DNA from: Haloplanus salinarum | GTDB taxonomy: Archaea; Halobacteriota; Halobacteria; Halobacteriales; Haloferacaceae | DNA length: 64,000 nt | Direction of reading: 5' to 3' | Assembly (NCBI RefSeq): GCF_024498175.1 | Contig: NZ_CP101823.1 | Location: 3,386,906-3,450,905 of the forward strand | In this document: positions 1-9,150 of the stretch, piece by piece | Layout: the number at the start of each line of letters is the position of its first letter | Numbering within the stretch: the first letter of the stretch is position 1 | Notes under the pieces: model-generated | The model's input: only the letters and a program-made list of their open reading frames with translations | Told to the model about the DNA's origin: nothing | Databases searched by the model: none | Program-made: the position numbers and the translations under genes

Positions 1-1
1 C

Positions 2-715
2 AATCGCGTCCAGTTCACGCCCGACCTCCTCCCCTCGGACGTGACCGGCGTCAACGTGTTCAACCAGAAGACTCGAGAGTTCGAGTTTCGCCCCGGCCCC
101 GTGTTCGCGAACGTCGTCCTGGGCGACGAGATCAACCGCGCGCCGCCGAAGACCCAGGCCGCCCTGCTGGAGGCGATGGCCGAGGAACAGGTGACCGTCG
201 ACGGCGAGACCCGCCGGCTCCCCGATCCCTTCACCGTCATCGCGACGCAGAACGACGTCGAGCCCGGCCGGACGTACGACCTGCCGATGGCCGAAGTCGA
301 CCGCTTCATGAAGAAACTCCGCCTCGGCTATCCCGACGAGGACGCCGAGACGCGACTGCTGGAGCGGGTCGCGGGCGATCACCCCATCGAGTCGCTCACA
401 CCCGTCGCGACCCTCGACGACCTGCGGGGTGCCCGTCGGACCGTCGCGAACGTCACGCTCAGCGAACCCGTTCGGCGGTACGTCTCGCGGCTGGCGTCCT
501 ACACCCGCGACGAGGCGTCCCTGGGTGTGAGTCCCCGGGGCGCCATCGCCCTCACCCGCGCCGCGCAGGCGCGGGCCGTCCTGAACGGCCGCGAGTACGT
601 CGTCCCCGACGACGTCCAGACCGAGGCGCCGACCGTCTGGAGCCACCGCATCGACGCCGACCGACCGGGGCGCGACGTCGTCGACGCCGCGCTGACCGCC
701 GTTTCGGTCGAGTGA
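2..715 (+). CDS. MoxR-family AAA+ ATPase, C-terminal part (5' end outside window)
   Basis: The reading frame is already open at base 2, so the N-terminus with Walker A lies upstream. The visible part has the MoxR Walker B block (VVLGDEINRAPPKTQ), a sensor-1 segment (VIATQND) and the C-terminal lid helices ending in VSVE. MoxR ATPases act as chaperone-like factors for metal insertion or assembly of cell-surface complexes. The next gene (DUF58) starts 1 nt after this stop, and a transglutaminase gene overlaps that one. MoxR / DUF58 / transglutaminase is a classic conserved operon. What this particular trio acts on cannot be told from the sequence. Confidence 0.93.
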   Translation, partial: NRVQFTPDLLPSDVTGVNVFNQKTREFEFRPGPVFANVVLGDEINRAPPKTQAALLEAMAEEQVTVDGETRRLPDPFTVIATQNDVEPGRTYDLPMAEVDRFMKKLRLGYPDEDAETRLLERVAGDHPIESLTPVATLDDLRGARRTVANVTLSEPVRRYVSRLASYTRDEASLGVSPRGAIALTRAAQARAVLNGREYVVPDDVQTEAPTVWSHRIDADRPGRDVVDAALTAVSVE

Positions 716-716
716 G

Positions 717-1751
717 ATGTCCCGACGCCTCCTCCCGACCCGCCGTGGGGTCACCGTCGCCGCCGCCGCCGTCGCCGCCGTCGCCGCGGGCGCGGCGTTC
801 GGCCCGCGGTCGCTCGACGCCGTCGTCGTCCCCGCGGGCGTCGCGCTCCTCGCCGCGGGCGTCCAACTCCACCGCCTCGATCCACCGACCGTCGAGCGGA
901 CGCCGCCGCCGCCCGCCGATCCGGGGACGACGGCGACCGTCCGGCTGGCGTTCGACACCGACACGCCCGTCACCGCCGTCGTGCGCGACCGTCTCCCCCC
1001 GGGCGTCGACGGCGACGCCGAGGCGACGACCCTGGTCGGGGGCGACCCCCTCGTCTACGAAGTGACCTACCGCGAGCGCGGCGAACACGCCCTCGGCCCC
1101 GCCACCGTCGACGCCCGGGACGTGCTCGGCCTCGCGCGGCGCACCTTCGTCCCCGAGGGACGGGCTTCGGTGCTGGTGTATCCGCGGGTGTTCCACCCGT
1201 CGCCGGCCGTCGCCGAGCGGCTCCGGGGCCTCGCAGCCCTCGACGCGGGCGCCGAGCGCGGCGCGTTCGATCACCTCCGGGAGTACGTCAACGGCGACTC
1301 CCTGCGTGACGTCCACTGGAAGTCGAGTGCCAAGCGCGAGGACCTCGTCGTCCAGGAGTTCGCCGACGACGGCGACCGCCGGACGGTGACGGTGGCGGCG
1401 AGCGCCGCGCCCGGGCGGGCGGACGCGATGGCGGAGGCGGCCGCCACCGTCGCCGTTTCCCTCCTCGACGAGGGCGTGTCGGTGTCGCTCGCGACGCCCG
1501 ACGGCCGGGTTCGGACGGCGCCGGACGACGCCGACCGGGTGCTCACCCACCTCGCCCGCGCCGGTGCCGGCGACCCTGGCGACGCCGACGCCGACGCCGA
1601 CGTCGCGGTTCGTGCGTCCGAGGACGGGGTGACCGTCCGCGTCGACGGCGCGTCACACCCCTTCGATCCCGGCCCCCGACGCCGGCTCGACGACCGGGGG
1701 GACCGACCCACGGAGGACGGCTCCCCGTCCGCACCGGAGGTGCGAGCGTGA
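717..1751 (+). CDS. DUF58 domain-containing membrane-anchored protein
   Basis: 344 aa. Two hydrophobic segments near the N-terminus (about residues 10-27 and 37-52) anchor the protein. The DUF58 core has the family block GDSLRDVHWKSSAKRED at about residues 194-210. The C-terminal third is low-complexity and acidic, with an Asp-Ala run near residue 285. The start ATG is 1 nt after the MoxR stop and the 3' end overlaps the transglutaminase GTG by 4 nt, so the three genes are probably translated together. DUF58 proteins have a von Willebrand A-like fold and partner MoxR ATPases. The exact role is not established. Confidence 0.92.
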   Translation: MSRRLLPTRRGVTVAAAAVAAVAAGAAFGPRSLDAVVVPAGVALLAAGVQLHRLDPPTVERTPPPPADPGTTATVRLAFDTDTPVTAVVRDRLPPGVDGDAEATTLVGGDPLVYEVTYRERGEHALGPATVDARDVLGLARRTFVPEGRASVLVYPRVFHPSPAVAERLRGLAALDAGAERGAFDHLREYVNGDSLRDVHWKSSAKREDLVVQEFADDGDRRTVTVAASAAPGRADAMAEAAATVAVSLLDEGVSVSLATPDGRVRTAPDDADRVLTHLARAGAGDPGDADADADVAVRASEDGVTVRVDGASHPFDPGPRRRLDDRGDRPTEDGSPSAPEVRA

Positions 1752-3937
1752 GCGTCGAGGCCGCCGACCGGTCCGGGCTCCTCCCGTGGTCGATCGGTCC
1801 CGACTTTCGGCTCGCCGCCCTCTGCTCGCTGGTCGTGCTCACCGCCGCCTACGGGAGCGTCCTCTATCGCGTGACGGACGTGGTCGGCGGCTCGCGACTC
1901 ATGCTCGCCACGCTCGTGGGGGCGGCGACGCTGGCCGTGGCGACGGGCCGCGTCCTCCGGGTCCGGACCGCGCTCCTCCTTGCGGCGCTCTCCCTCGTCG
2001 CCGGCTTCGCCGTGTACTTCCTCTCCGTGCCCGCGAGCCAGCGGGCGCTCATCTCCCCCGAGCGCCTGCTCTCCGACACCGTCGCCCTGCTCACCGGGCT
2101 GTCGGTCCTGCGACTGACGCAGGCAAACGTCTGGGCGCTGTCGGTCGCGCCGACGCCCGTCTTCCTCTCGTGGTACCTGGCCGTCCGCCGCCGGTACGTC
2201 TCGAGCGTCGTCGTGGGCGGGACGGTGCTCGCCATGCTCGTATTGACGGGCGACGCGGGGACGCTCACGACCCTCGCGGGCGTCGTCGGCGCGGCGGCCG
2301 TCGTCGGCTTCGGGACGCTGGATCGCTACGGCGGGACGGGCACGCAGGTCGACACGCTGGTGATCCTGCTCGCGGTCATGGTGGTCGCCGCGGCGTCGCT
2401 GTCGGTGGTGCCGGCGACGCGGACGGCCCCCGTCCTCCCCGACCGCGGTTCGCCCGCGGGCGTGACCAGCCTCGTCGACACGCAGGACCGCGTGGAGGTG
2501 GTGGGGACGATCAGGCTCTCGCCGCAGGTGCAGTTCTCCGTCGAGAGCCGGGCCGAATCCTACTGGACGACGGCCACGTACGACCGCTACACCGGCACGG
2601 GGTGGGTTCGGTCCGGCGACACGAGCCCCTACGGGGGGCGACTGGACGGGCCGCCCGGCGACGGGCCCGAGGTGAGACAGACGGTCACCGCCGAGACGGA
2701 ACTGGGGGCGATGCCGGCGGCGTGGCGGCCGACCGCGGTCACGGACATCCCCGCCTCCCGGGTCCGGGTGACGCCACAGGGGACCCTTCGCCCGGCGACG
2801 ACGCTCGATCCCGGCGAGCGCTACACCGTCACCAGCCGACTGAACCGACCCTCTTCCGACGAACTTCGGGCGGCCGGCACCGACTACCCCGACGGGATCC
2901 GCGAGCGCTACACGCAACTCCCGGCGTCGACGCCGGATCGGGTGCGGGAGCGCGCCGCGACGGTGGCCGACGAGGCCGGCGCCGAGACGCCGTACGGGAC
3001 GGCGGTCGCCATCGAATCGTATCTGGAGGCGAACAAGCGCTACTCGCTGACGGTCGAACGTCCCGAGGGGAGCGTCGCCGACGCCTTCCTGTTCGAGATG
3101 GACGCGGGCTACTGCACCTACTACGCGACGACGATGGTGACGATGCTGCGGGCGGAGGGGGTGCCCGCGCGGTTCGTCACGGGCTACACGCCGGGCGAGC
3201 GCGTCGCGGAGGACGAGTGGGTCGTCCGCGGCCTCGACTCCCACGCGTGGGTGCAGGTGTACGTCCCCGACGAGGGCTGGGTACGGTTCGATCCGACGCC
3301 GGCCGCCCCCCGCGAGTCCGCCGAGCAGGCCCGGCTGAACGACGCCCGCCGCTCCGACGAGGCGGGCGTCGACACGGCGGAGACCCGCAACACGACCCCC
3401 GTCTCGACGGCCGCGGACCCCGCCTCGGTGCCGAACACTACGTCGACGGTGGCTCCCGCCGGCGGCGACATGCCGGACACCCAACCCGACGCGGTCGGCG
3501 ACGCCGACCCGGTCGCGGCCAGCGACGCCGACCGCGGCCCGACTCTGCCCTCGCGGGAGACGCTCGCGCTGTGGGGCGTGGTGCTCGTCGGCATCGGGGC
3601 GGCGGCCAGACGCACGGGCGCGGGCGCTCGAGCGGTCCGCGCGGTGTGGCTCCGGCGCCGCGGCCCGCGTCGCGACCCCGATACCGACGCGATACGGGCG
3701 TTCGAGCGCCTGCAGTACCTGCTCGAACGACAGGAACGCCCCCGCCGTCCGGGCGAGACGCCCCGGACGTACGTCGAGCGCGTGACGACCGACGACCGCG
3801 CTCGGCTGGTCCTGCGGACCTACGAGCGCGCTCGGTACGGCGACGGGGTGGATCGCGAGGCGGCCGACGCGGTGACCGACGCAGTCGGCGAACTGGTCCG
3901 CGAGCGGACGCTCCCGACCCGGCCGTTCGCCCGCTGA
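1748..3937 (+). CDS. TgpA-like membrane transglutaminase (DUF3488-transglutaminase-DUF4129)
   Basis: 729 aa, starting at a GTG that overlaps the DUF58 stop (GTGA). Residues 1 to about 225 hold several transmembrane helices (DUF3488-like). A large extracytoplasmic part follows with a transglutaminase-like core: Cys near residue 456 in GYCTYYATTM, His near 499 in SHAWVQVY, and Asp near 515 in RFDPTP. After a Thr/Ser/Pro-rich linker there is one more helix near 600-617 and a basic C-terminal DUF4129-type tail. It is the third gene of the MoxR/DUF58 operon. Cross-linking or protease-type activity at the cell surface is inferred from the triad, and the substrate is unknown. Confidence 0.92.
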   Translation: MSVEAADRSGLLPWSIGPDFRLAALCSLVVLTAAYGSVLYRVTDVVGGSRLMLATLVGAATLAVATGRVLRVRTALLLAALSLVAGFAVYFLSVPASQRALISPERLLSDTVALLTGLSVLRLTQANVWALSVAPTPVFLSWYLAVRRRYVSSVVVGGTVLAMLVLTGDAGTLTTLAGVVGAAAVVGFGTLDRYGGTGTQVDTLVILLAVMVVAAASLSVVPATRTAPVLPDRGSPAGVTSLVDTQDRVEVVGTIRLSPQVQFSVESRAESYWTTATYDRYTGTGWVRSGDTSPYGGRLDGPPGDGPEVRQTVTAETELGAMPAAWRPTAVTDIPASRVRVTPQGTLRPATTLDPGERYTVTSRLNRPSSDELRAAGTDYPDGIRERYTQLPASTPDRVRERAATVADEAGAETPYGTAVAIESYLEANKRYSLTVERPEGSVADAFLFEMDAGYCTYYATTMVTMLRAEGVPARFVTGYTPGERVAEDEWVVRGLDSHAWVQVYVPDEGWVRFDPTPAAPRESAEQARLNDARRSDEAGVDTAETRNTTPVSTAADPASVPNTTSTVAPAGGDMPDTQPDAVGDADPVAASDADRGPTLPSRETLALWGVVLVGIGAAARRTGAGARAVRAVWLRRRGPRRDPDTDAIRAFERLQYLLERQERPRRPGETPRTYVERVTTDDRARLVLRTYERARYGDGVDREAADAVTDAVGELVRERTLPTRPFAR

Positions 3938-3977
3938 TGGACCGCTCGGCCGGCCGCCGTGACCGGTCCCGACACTG

Positions 3978-3984
3978 TTTAATA
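3978..3984 (+). promoter_or_regulatory. TATA box for the eIF1/SUI1 gene
   Basis: The AT run tttaata is centred 30 nt before the ATG at 4011 and stands out in GC-rich surroundings. This spacing fits a leaderless or near-leaderless haloarchaeal transcript. Confidence 0.6.
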
Positions 3985-3998
3985 GTCCCATCCAGTAG

Positions 3999-4304
<306 letters not shown>

Positions 4305-4349
4305 TCGGCGGCTAGTCCGTTCGTCGAGCGCACTCCTTTTCCGCCCCGA

Positions 4350-4706
4350 TCAGAACGGCGAGTCCGGCGTCTCGCCGTCGGTCTCCCGGTCGTCCGTCTC
4401 CAGTGGTCCCTCCCACGCCTCGAGGCCGCCGGCCATGCTCTCGACGCGTGCGTCCGCCGTTCCCTCGTAGGACGCGATGAGGCGTGCGGCTTGGACGCTC
4501 GCCTTCCCGTGGGGACAGACGGTGACGATGCGGTCGGCGTCGGCGAACTCCTCGATTCGGTCCGGCAGTTCCCCGAACGGGACGTTCTCGCTGTCCGGGA
4601 TGTGCCCGCGCGCGAACTGCCCCGGCGAACGGATGTCGATCACTCGCGGCCGCTCGTCGCTCTCGAGCAGCGACTCGACGTCCTCGGGCCTGATCTCGTC
4701 GTCCAT
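4350..4706 (-). CDS. Rhodanese-like domain protein
   Basis: 118 aa single-domain rhodanese. The fold is recognisable from IDIRSPGQFARGHIPDSENVPF near residues 24-45 and from the active loop CPHGKAS near residue 64, with Cys as the presumed sulfur carrier. The helix after the loop, the Gly-Gly-Leu-Trp-like end (MAGGLEAWEG) and a short acidic tail complete it. Sulfurtransferase activity is inferred from the family; the physiological acceptor is unknown. The gene stands alone, with a degenerate copy of the palindromic element about 56 nt upstream of its start. Confidence 0.9.
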   Translation of the reverse strand: MDDEIRPEDVESLLESDERPRVIDIRSPGQFARGHIPDSENVPFGELPDRIEEFADADRIVTVCPHGKASVQAARLIASYEGTADARVESMAGGLEAWEGPLETDDRETDGETPDSPF

Positions 4707-4761
4707 ACTCGCTCAAGGGATGTCGAGCCGAATAAGCCACCGGTTCGGACCGTTTGGGTCG

Positions 4762-4803
4762 TTACCGGTGGTTCGCCGGGACGGTCCAGCGAGCCCCGGG
4801 AAA
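4762..4803. repeat. Palindromic element, copy A (degenerate)
   Basis: Left arm TTACCGGTGGTTCGCC (4762-4777) is identical to the best copy at 59.7 kb. The 10-nt spacer (4778-4787) ends in the conserved ACGGTCC. The right arm (4788-4803) differs from the consensus at five of 16 positions, so the hairpin is weak. An extra CCACCGG at about 4738-4744 could pair with the left arm. It lies between the stop of the 391-aa gene (4822, minus) and the start of the rhodanese gene (4706, minus). Confidence 0.7.
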
Positions 4804-4821
4804 CGGGAACGATACTCCGTC

Positions 4822-5997
4822 TCAGTCGGTGTGCAACACCGCCGTCGGGAACCGCTCGCGGCGCGCGGCCGGATCGTCGGGGAGCTCCCGCCGTTCGTCG
4901 AGGGCGGCGTCGGGGGCCGTCCACAGGAGCGTCGTCCCCTCGCGGTCCGCGTACTCCGCGGCCGTCAGTGTCGTCACCGCCCCGACGGCGAGCGTGCGGT
5001 CGTCGAGGACCAACCGGTCCAGATCCGGGAAGGGGTCGTCGACCACCCCGACGGCCAGCAGCCCCGCGCCGGCTCCCACCGGTTCGTCCTCGACGGCGAG
5101 GGCCGTCACGCCCGCCGTCCGCGCCCGCTCGACGAGTTCCGGTAGCGTCGCCTCGACCCGCTCCAGTGCCCGCCGGAGTCGGTCGACGCCCGCCACGGGT
5201 GCGACCGACTCGTCGTCGGCCGCGAACAGGGTGAGCAACGAGTCGGTCCCGGCGTCGGCCGGGCGACGTTCGATCCCGAACGGGTACGGCGTGTCGTCGA
5301 CGCGGACCGCCGTCGCCTCGACGTCGAGGTCCATCGACTCCGGGCCGTGGACCGATATCGGTAGCTCGCGGTCCCACCCCGGATTGACGGTCCGGACGCC
5401 GACGTGGGTCGCGCCGGCCGTCCGGAGCCGTTCGAGCAGGGACTCCAGTGGGACGGCGTCGACCGTCTCGTCGAGGAGCCGTTCGAGCGCGTCGCTGTAC
5501 CCCTCGTCCGGGCCGAGCCGGCGCGCGAGGCGCTCGGCCACCTCGCCTTCCACCCACAGCATCGTCGGCTCCGCGTAGAGGTCGTCGGGGTACGGCGGCG
5601 GTTCGGCCCGCTTGATCGTCGCCTCGGCGGCGTCGATCTTCTCGACGGCCCGCTCGTGATACCCGTCGACGATGGTCCGCGAGAGCGGGTCGCCCTCGGC
5701 CGAGCGACCGATCGCCCAGATGTAGAGGCCGATGGCCTCGAACGAGAGGCGGTCGGCGCCCTCGTAGACGAGGTTCCGCAACACCCACGTCTGGGCTTCC
5801 CGGCGGGAGAGCGTCGTCTCCGCGACCAGTTCGTCCACGTAGGAGCCGTACAGCTGTTCGAGCGTGTAGCAGTACTCCTCGACCTGGTCGCGGGTGACGT
5901 TCTCGGGGAGCGGATCGACGCTCGTGAAATCCAGCGCCGCACCGATGGCGTTCAGCTTCGTCGAGGGGTGCCATCGCGTCTCGATCTCCACGTTCAC
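4822..5997 (-). CDS. Conserved-looking hypothetical protein, 391 aa
   Basis: The family is not recognised. The protein is soluble and acidic. The N-terminal 150 residues are helical and rich in Arg/Tyr (a YCYTLEQLYGSYVDEL segment). The C-terminal two thirds alternate short strands and Asp/Glu-rich turns and may contain two similar alpha/beta halves, starting near LLERLRTAGATHVGVRTV and LVERARTAGVTALAVEDE. No signal peptide or membrane segment is seen. The ATG start gives a good N-terminus with no in-frame alternative close by. It is transcribed towards the rhodanese gene, and the binding-protein gene lies 64 nt upstream on the same strand. Confidence 0.8.
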   Translation of the reverse strand: MNVEIETRWHPSTKLNAIGAALDFTSVDPLPENVTRDQVEEYCYTLEQLYGSYVDELVAETTLSRREAQTWVLRNLVYEGADRLSFEAIGLYIWAIGRSAEGDPLSRTIVDGYHERAVEKIDAAEATIKRAEPPPYPDDLYAEPTMLWVEGEVAERLARRLGPDEGYSDALERLLDETVDAVPLESLLERLRTAGATHVGVRTVNPGWDRELPISVHGPESMDLDVEATAVRVDDTPYPFGIERRPADAGTDSLLTLFAADDESVAPVAGVDRLRRALERVEATLPELVERARTAGVTALAVEDEPVGAGAGLLAVGVVDDPFPDLDRLVLDDRTLAVGAVTTLTAAEYADREGTTLLWTAPDAALDERRELPDDPAARRERFPTAVLHTD

Positions 5998-6061
5998 GTC
6001 CCGGGGTAGTGGCGTCGGCCCGTTAAGTGCGCCGGGCGGCCGGGGCCTACGTCCGGTCGGC

Positions 6062-7414
6062 TCAGATCCGACCCTCGAAGTACGACAGCGGCACCTCCTC
6101 GACCACCTCGGCCTCGCCGCTCTGGACCTGCAGGATGCGGTAGGGGACGACCGGTTCGAGGTTCTCGTTCAGGTCGACCGAGCCGGAGGCGCCGTTGTAG
6201 TCGATGGCCTCGTCGTTCCCCAGCGCGTCCTTCCCGGCCCCGAACTCCGCGACCGAGACGGTGGTGTCGCCGTCGTTGGGGCGGGAGACGGCCCGGATGT
6301 TCTCGGCGATGCCCGTGCCGCTGGCCTCGCCCGCGGCCTCCAGCGCGAAGCCCATGAGGTACGTCGCGTCGTAGGCGTGGGGGGCGAACTGCGTGATGTT
6401 CCCCTCGCCACCCATGTTCTCCTGGAACGTCTCGCTGTTCGCGGTCTGGGGCGAGGTGATGTACATCCCCTCGACGATCTCCGAGAGATCGGAGAGGAGT
6501 TCGGGCGACAGGATCGCCTCGGCACCGACCCACTCGCCGCCGTAGCCGCCCTGGTTCCACTGCTGGAGGATCGTCCGCCCGCCGCCGGGGTACATGACCG
6601 CGCCGACCGCGTCAGGGTCGCCGTCGAACACCGAGTCCAGGGTGGACGTGTAGTCGCTGGTCTGCTGGGAGTAGCCGACCATGTTCAGCGTCTCGCCCTC
6701 GAAGTTCTCGCTCGCGGCCTCCGCCAACCCCTGTCCGTAGGGGTTGTCGACGTAGAGGAAGGAGGCCGTCTCGGCTTCGATGGACTGGTTCAGCACCCGC
6801 GCCATCACGAGCGCCTGCTGGACGTCGTTTGGCGAGGTCCGGCCGTAGTATTTGACGCCGTTGCTCTCGTTGACGCCCGCGGTCGCCAGGGCGGGTGAGG
6901 TGTTGCCGTTGGAGACCTCCATCACCTGGTTGTCACGGGCGATGGGAGCCAGCGTCGTCCCGATCCCGCTGGAGTACGGTCCCACGAGACCGACGATGCC
7001 CTCCTGGTTGATCATCGTCCGGAACTTCTGGGCCGCGCGCGACGGGCTCCCCTCGGTGTCGCGGTTGACCGGCGTGATCTCCCGGCCACCGAGGACGCCG
7101 CCGGAGCCGTTGATCTCCTCGACCGCGAGGTTGAACGCCTGCTGGTGGCCGCCGCCGTAGGCGCTGTTCGTCCCCGTGATCGGGAAGATGGAGCCGAGGG
7201 CGATGGGTTCGCCGCCGCCACCGCCGGACTCCGACTCGGTCTCCGTCTCCTCCATCCCGCCGTCGTCGCCGTCCATGCCCCCCTCGGTCTCCGTCGGCGT
7301 CGCCGTGCTCCCGCCGTCGCCGTCCTGCTGTGAACACCCAGCGAGCGAGACGATGCCGACCGTCCCGGTCGCACCGAGCCCCCTGAGGACGTCACGTCGA
7401 CTGTGGTCTGACAT
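6062..7414 (-). CDS. ABC transporter substrate-binding lipoprotein, branched-chain amino acid type
   Basis: 450 aa. The N-terminus has a Tat signal (SRRDVLRGLG) followed by a lipobox (LAGC, Cys at residue 27), so it should be a lipid-anchored extracytoplasmic protein. An acidic Gly/Glu/Ser linker (residues 30-67) leads into a periplasmic-binding type 1 fold: IALGSIFPITG at the start of the domain, LVGPYSSGIG near residue 140, and VSNGNTSPAL near residue 172. It is divergent from livH, so it very likely delivers ligand to the LivHMGF complex. The ligand could be an amino acid, an amide or urea; the sequence alone does not decide. A TATA-like box lies at 7438-7444 on this strand. Confidence 0.92.
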   Translation of the reverse strand: MSDHSRRDVLRGLGATGTVGIVSLAGCSQQDGDGGSTATPTETEGGMDGDDGGMEETETESESGGGGGEPIALGSIFPITGTNSAYGGGHQQAFNLAVEEINGSGGVLGGREITPVNRDTEGSPSRAAQKFRTMINQEGIVGLVGPYSSGIGTTLAPIARDNQVMEVSNGNTSPALATAGVNESNGVKYYGRTSPNDVQQALVMARVLNQSIEAETASFLYVDNPYGQGLAEAASENFEGETLNMVGYSQQTSDYTSTLDSVFDGDPDAVGAVMYPGGGRTILQQWNQGGYGGEWVGAEAILSPELLSDLSEIVEGMYITSPQTANSETFQENMGGEGNITQFAPHAYDATYLMGFALEAAGEASGTGIAENIRAVSRPNDGDTTVSVAEFGAGKDALGNDEAIDYNGASGSVDLNENLEPVVPYRILQVQSGEAEVVEEVPLSYFEGRI

Positions 7415-7437
7415 TGCGTGCGCCGTGTTATTACTTT

Positions 7438-7444
7438 ACATAAA
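7438..7444 (-). promoter_or_regulatory. TATA box for the binding-protein gene
   Basis: On the minus strand tttatgt is centred 27 nt upstream of the ATG at 7414. The flanks are AT-rich. Just upstream, at 7460-7471, a TTTGT-AC-ACAAA inverted repeat could be an operator, but this is only a possibility. Confidence 0.5.
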
Positions 7445-7694
7445 TTAATCTATTGCTCGTTTGTACACAAATGTATGGGACAGTGGGCGAAAAATATGTA
7501 CGTACGGCCGTCTATTCCGTCCACCGTGTCCGTCTATCCCACCGGTGATCCGATATGTTAGACGTATCGTCATGTCCCCGACAAAAGATTGTGGGAATCC
7601 GTAACAGGATCGAACGCCTCGGGAGCGCGGTGTCGGGGCGGGCGGCCGATCCGGAGCCGGCGGCCCCAGGCCGCCGCGCCAGTGACACCCAAAC

Positions 7695-7702
7695 GATATT
7701 AA
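7695..7702 (+). promoter_or_regulatory. TATA box that decides the livH start
   Basis: gatattaa is centred about 26 nt before the second ATG (7725) but only 11 nt before the first ATG (7710). If the transcript is leaderless, as is usual in haloarchaea, translation must begin at 7725. Confidence 0.6.
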
Positions 7703-7724
7703 CCGTGCTATGTCATTCCGACGT

Positions 7725-9149
7725 ATGGCCGCCGAGACGGGACTGCTGAACGCCATCGTAACGGGCGTCGTCACCGGCAGCATCGTCGCCCTCGGCGCGA
7801 CCGGACTCGCGCTCGTGTACGACATCGCCGAGGTCCCCAACTTCGCACACGGGGACCTGTTGACGCTCGGTGCGTACGCTGCACTGTTGGTCAACAAACC
7901 GGATACGGTTCCGCTGTTCGACCTGCTGGCGACCGGCTCCCAGCAGGTCGGCGTCGCCGGCGCCGCGGTCCTGTTCGTCCTGTCGGCCGCCGGCGTCCTC
8001 GGCACCGTCTATCACCTCGGCGGCGTCCGGGCGCTGAAGGGGAGTTGGTGGGGCGTCGACGTCCCCGACGGCGTCGCGCTCGCGGTCCACGGGGGCATCG
8101 CGGCCGCCGTCGGCGCGGCCGTGGTGCTCGGCGCACCCGCCTTCGAGGCCGCACTGCTCTTCTCCTTCGTCCTGCTCGGTGCCGTCGTTCCGCTGCTCGA
8201 ATCGCTGATCTTCCGTAAGTTCCGCGAGAAGGACGTCGAACTCGCCTTGATGCTCATCGTCTCGCTCGCCGTCGCCTTCGTCGTCCGGTTCGGCATCCAG
8301 ACGATCTTCGGCGGCGAGATCCGGTTTTACACCGTCGAGACGACCGTCCCCTTCCTCGGCGGCCCGCTCGATTTCACCCTCGCGAAGTTCTTCGACTTCT
8401 TCCTCGTGGACGGCGGGCTCACCCTCGCGATCATGGAGAGCCGCGGCGACGCCGTCGAACCCCTGCTCGTGTTGAGCTACTCGTGGCTCGAACTGGCGGT
8501 CGTCGGCCTCGCGACGGCGGGAGTCGCCTACGCCGCCCACCGCCGGCGCCGGGGCACCGCCGGCGTCGTCGGGCCGCGCCTCGCCGCCGCGCTCTCGGGG
8601 CTCGCCGTCCTCGCCCTCGGCGGCGCGGCCCTCTGGGGCGGCGGGACCGCGGTCCCGGAGACGTCCATCGCCGCCACCCGCGTCCGCACCTCGCCCCTGC
8701 GGCTCGGCATCGTCGTCCTCGCCTTGCTCATGATGTCCGCCCTCCACTACCTCCTGCAGGCGACGACGCTCGGCAAGGCCATGCGGGCGACGAGCGACAA
8801 CCGCACGCTCGCGATGGTCCGCGGGATCAACACCCGACAGGTGATGATGTCCGTCTGGATCATCTCGGGACTGTTCGCGGCCATCGGCGGGGTCATGCTC
8901 GGCTTCCTGTTCAGCTCCATCACGATCAACCTCGGGTTCAACCTCCTGCTCGCGATGTTCGCCGGCGTGATCCTCGGCGGCATCAGCGTCTACGGCGCCA
9001 TCCTCGGGAGCTACGTCGTCGGCCTCGCGATGGAGGTGGGCATCTTCGCCATCCCGGGGCTCAGCGCCACCTACCGCATCCCCGTCGCGTTCGTCGTCCT
9101 GTTGCTCGTGTTGCTCGTCAAACCCGAAGGCATCGTGGGGGGGAGCTGA
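7725..9149 (+). CDS. livH: Branched-chain amino acid-type ABC permease LivH, enlarged
   Basis: 474 aa from the chosen ATG; the ATG at 7710 would add five residues, but the TATA box argues for 7725. LivH-type motifs are present: LVYDIAEVPNFAHGDLLTLGAYAAL near the start, and the C-terminal half with GKAMRATSDNRTLAMVRGIN, the EAA-like loop contacting the ATPase. Typical LivH proteins have about 290-310 residues. Here roughly 170 more are inserted, including extra hydrophobic segments near residues 70-150 and a basic AHRRRRG segment followed by another helix near 265-320. It is the first gene of livHMGF, with livM starting 2 nt after its stop. Confidence 0.92.
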   Translation: MAAETGLLNAIVTGVVTGSIVALGATGLALVYDIAEVPNFAHGDLLTLGAYAALLVNKPDTVPLFDLLATGSQQVGVAGAAVLFVLSAAGVLGTVYHLGGVRALKGSWWGVDVPDGVALAVHGGIAAAVGAAVVLGAPAFEAALLFSFVLLGAVVPLLESLIFRKFREKDVELALMLIVSLAVAFVVRFGIQTIFGGEIRFYTVETTVPFLGGPLDFTLAKFFDFFLVDGGLTLAIMESRGDAVEPLLVLSYSWLELAVVGLATAGVAYAAHRRRRGTAGVVGPRLAAALSGLAVLALGGAALWGGGTAVPETSIAATRVRTSPLRLGIVVLALLMMSALHYLLQATTLGKAMRATSDNRTLAMVRGINTRQVMMSVWIISGLFAAIGGVMLGFLFSSITINLGFNLLLAMFAGVILGGISVYGAILGSYVVGLAMEVGIFAIPGLSATYRIPVAFVVLLLVLLVKPEGIVGGS

Positions 9150-9150
9150 G

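Noticed and set aside
1271..3991. 906-codon open frame on the minus strand opposite DUF58 and the transglutaminase
   Set aside because: It is a shadow: Arg/Gly/Pro/His-rich composition and no motifs, while the plus-strand genes have clear domains. Such long antisense frames are common in GC-rich haloarchaeal DNA; 13707-16436 (909 codons) and 32181-33968 were rejected for the same reason.
7460..7504. TTTGT-AC-ACAAA and GTACGTAC palindromes in the liv divergent promoter region
   Set aside because: They are short and common by chance in an AT-rich gap. Their distance from the start sites is not decisive, so they were not listed as operators.
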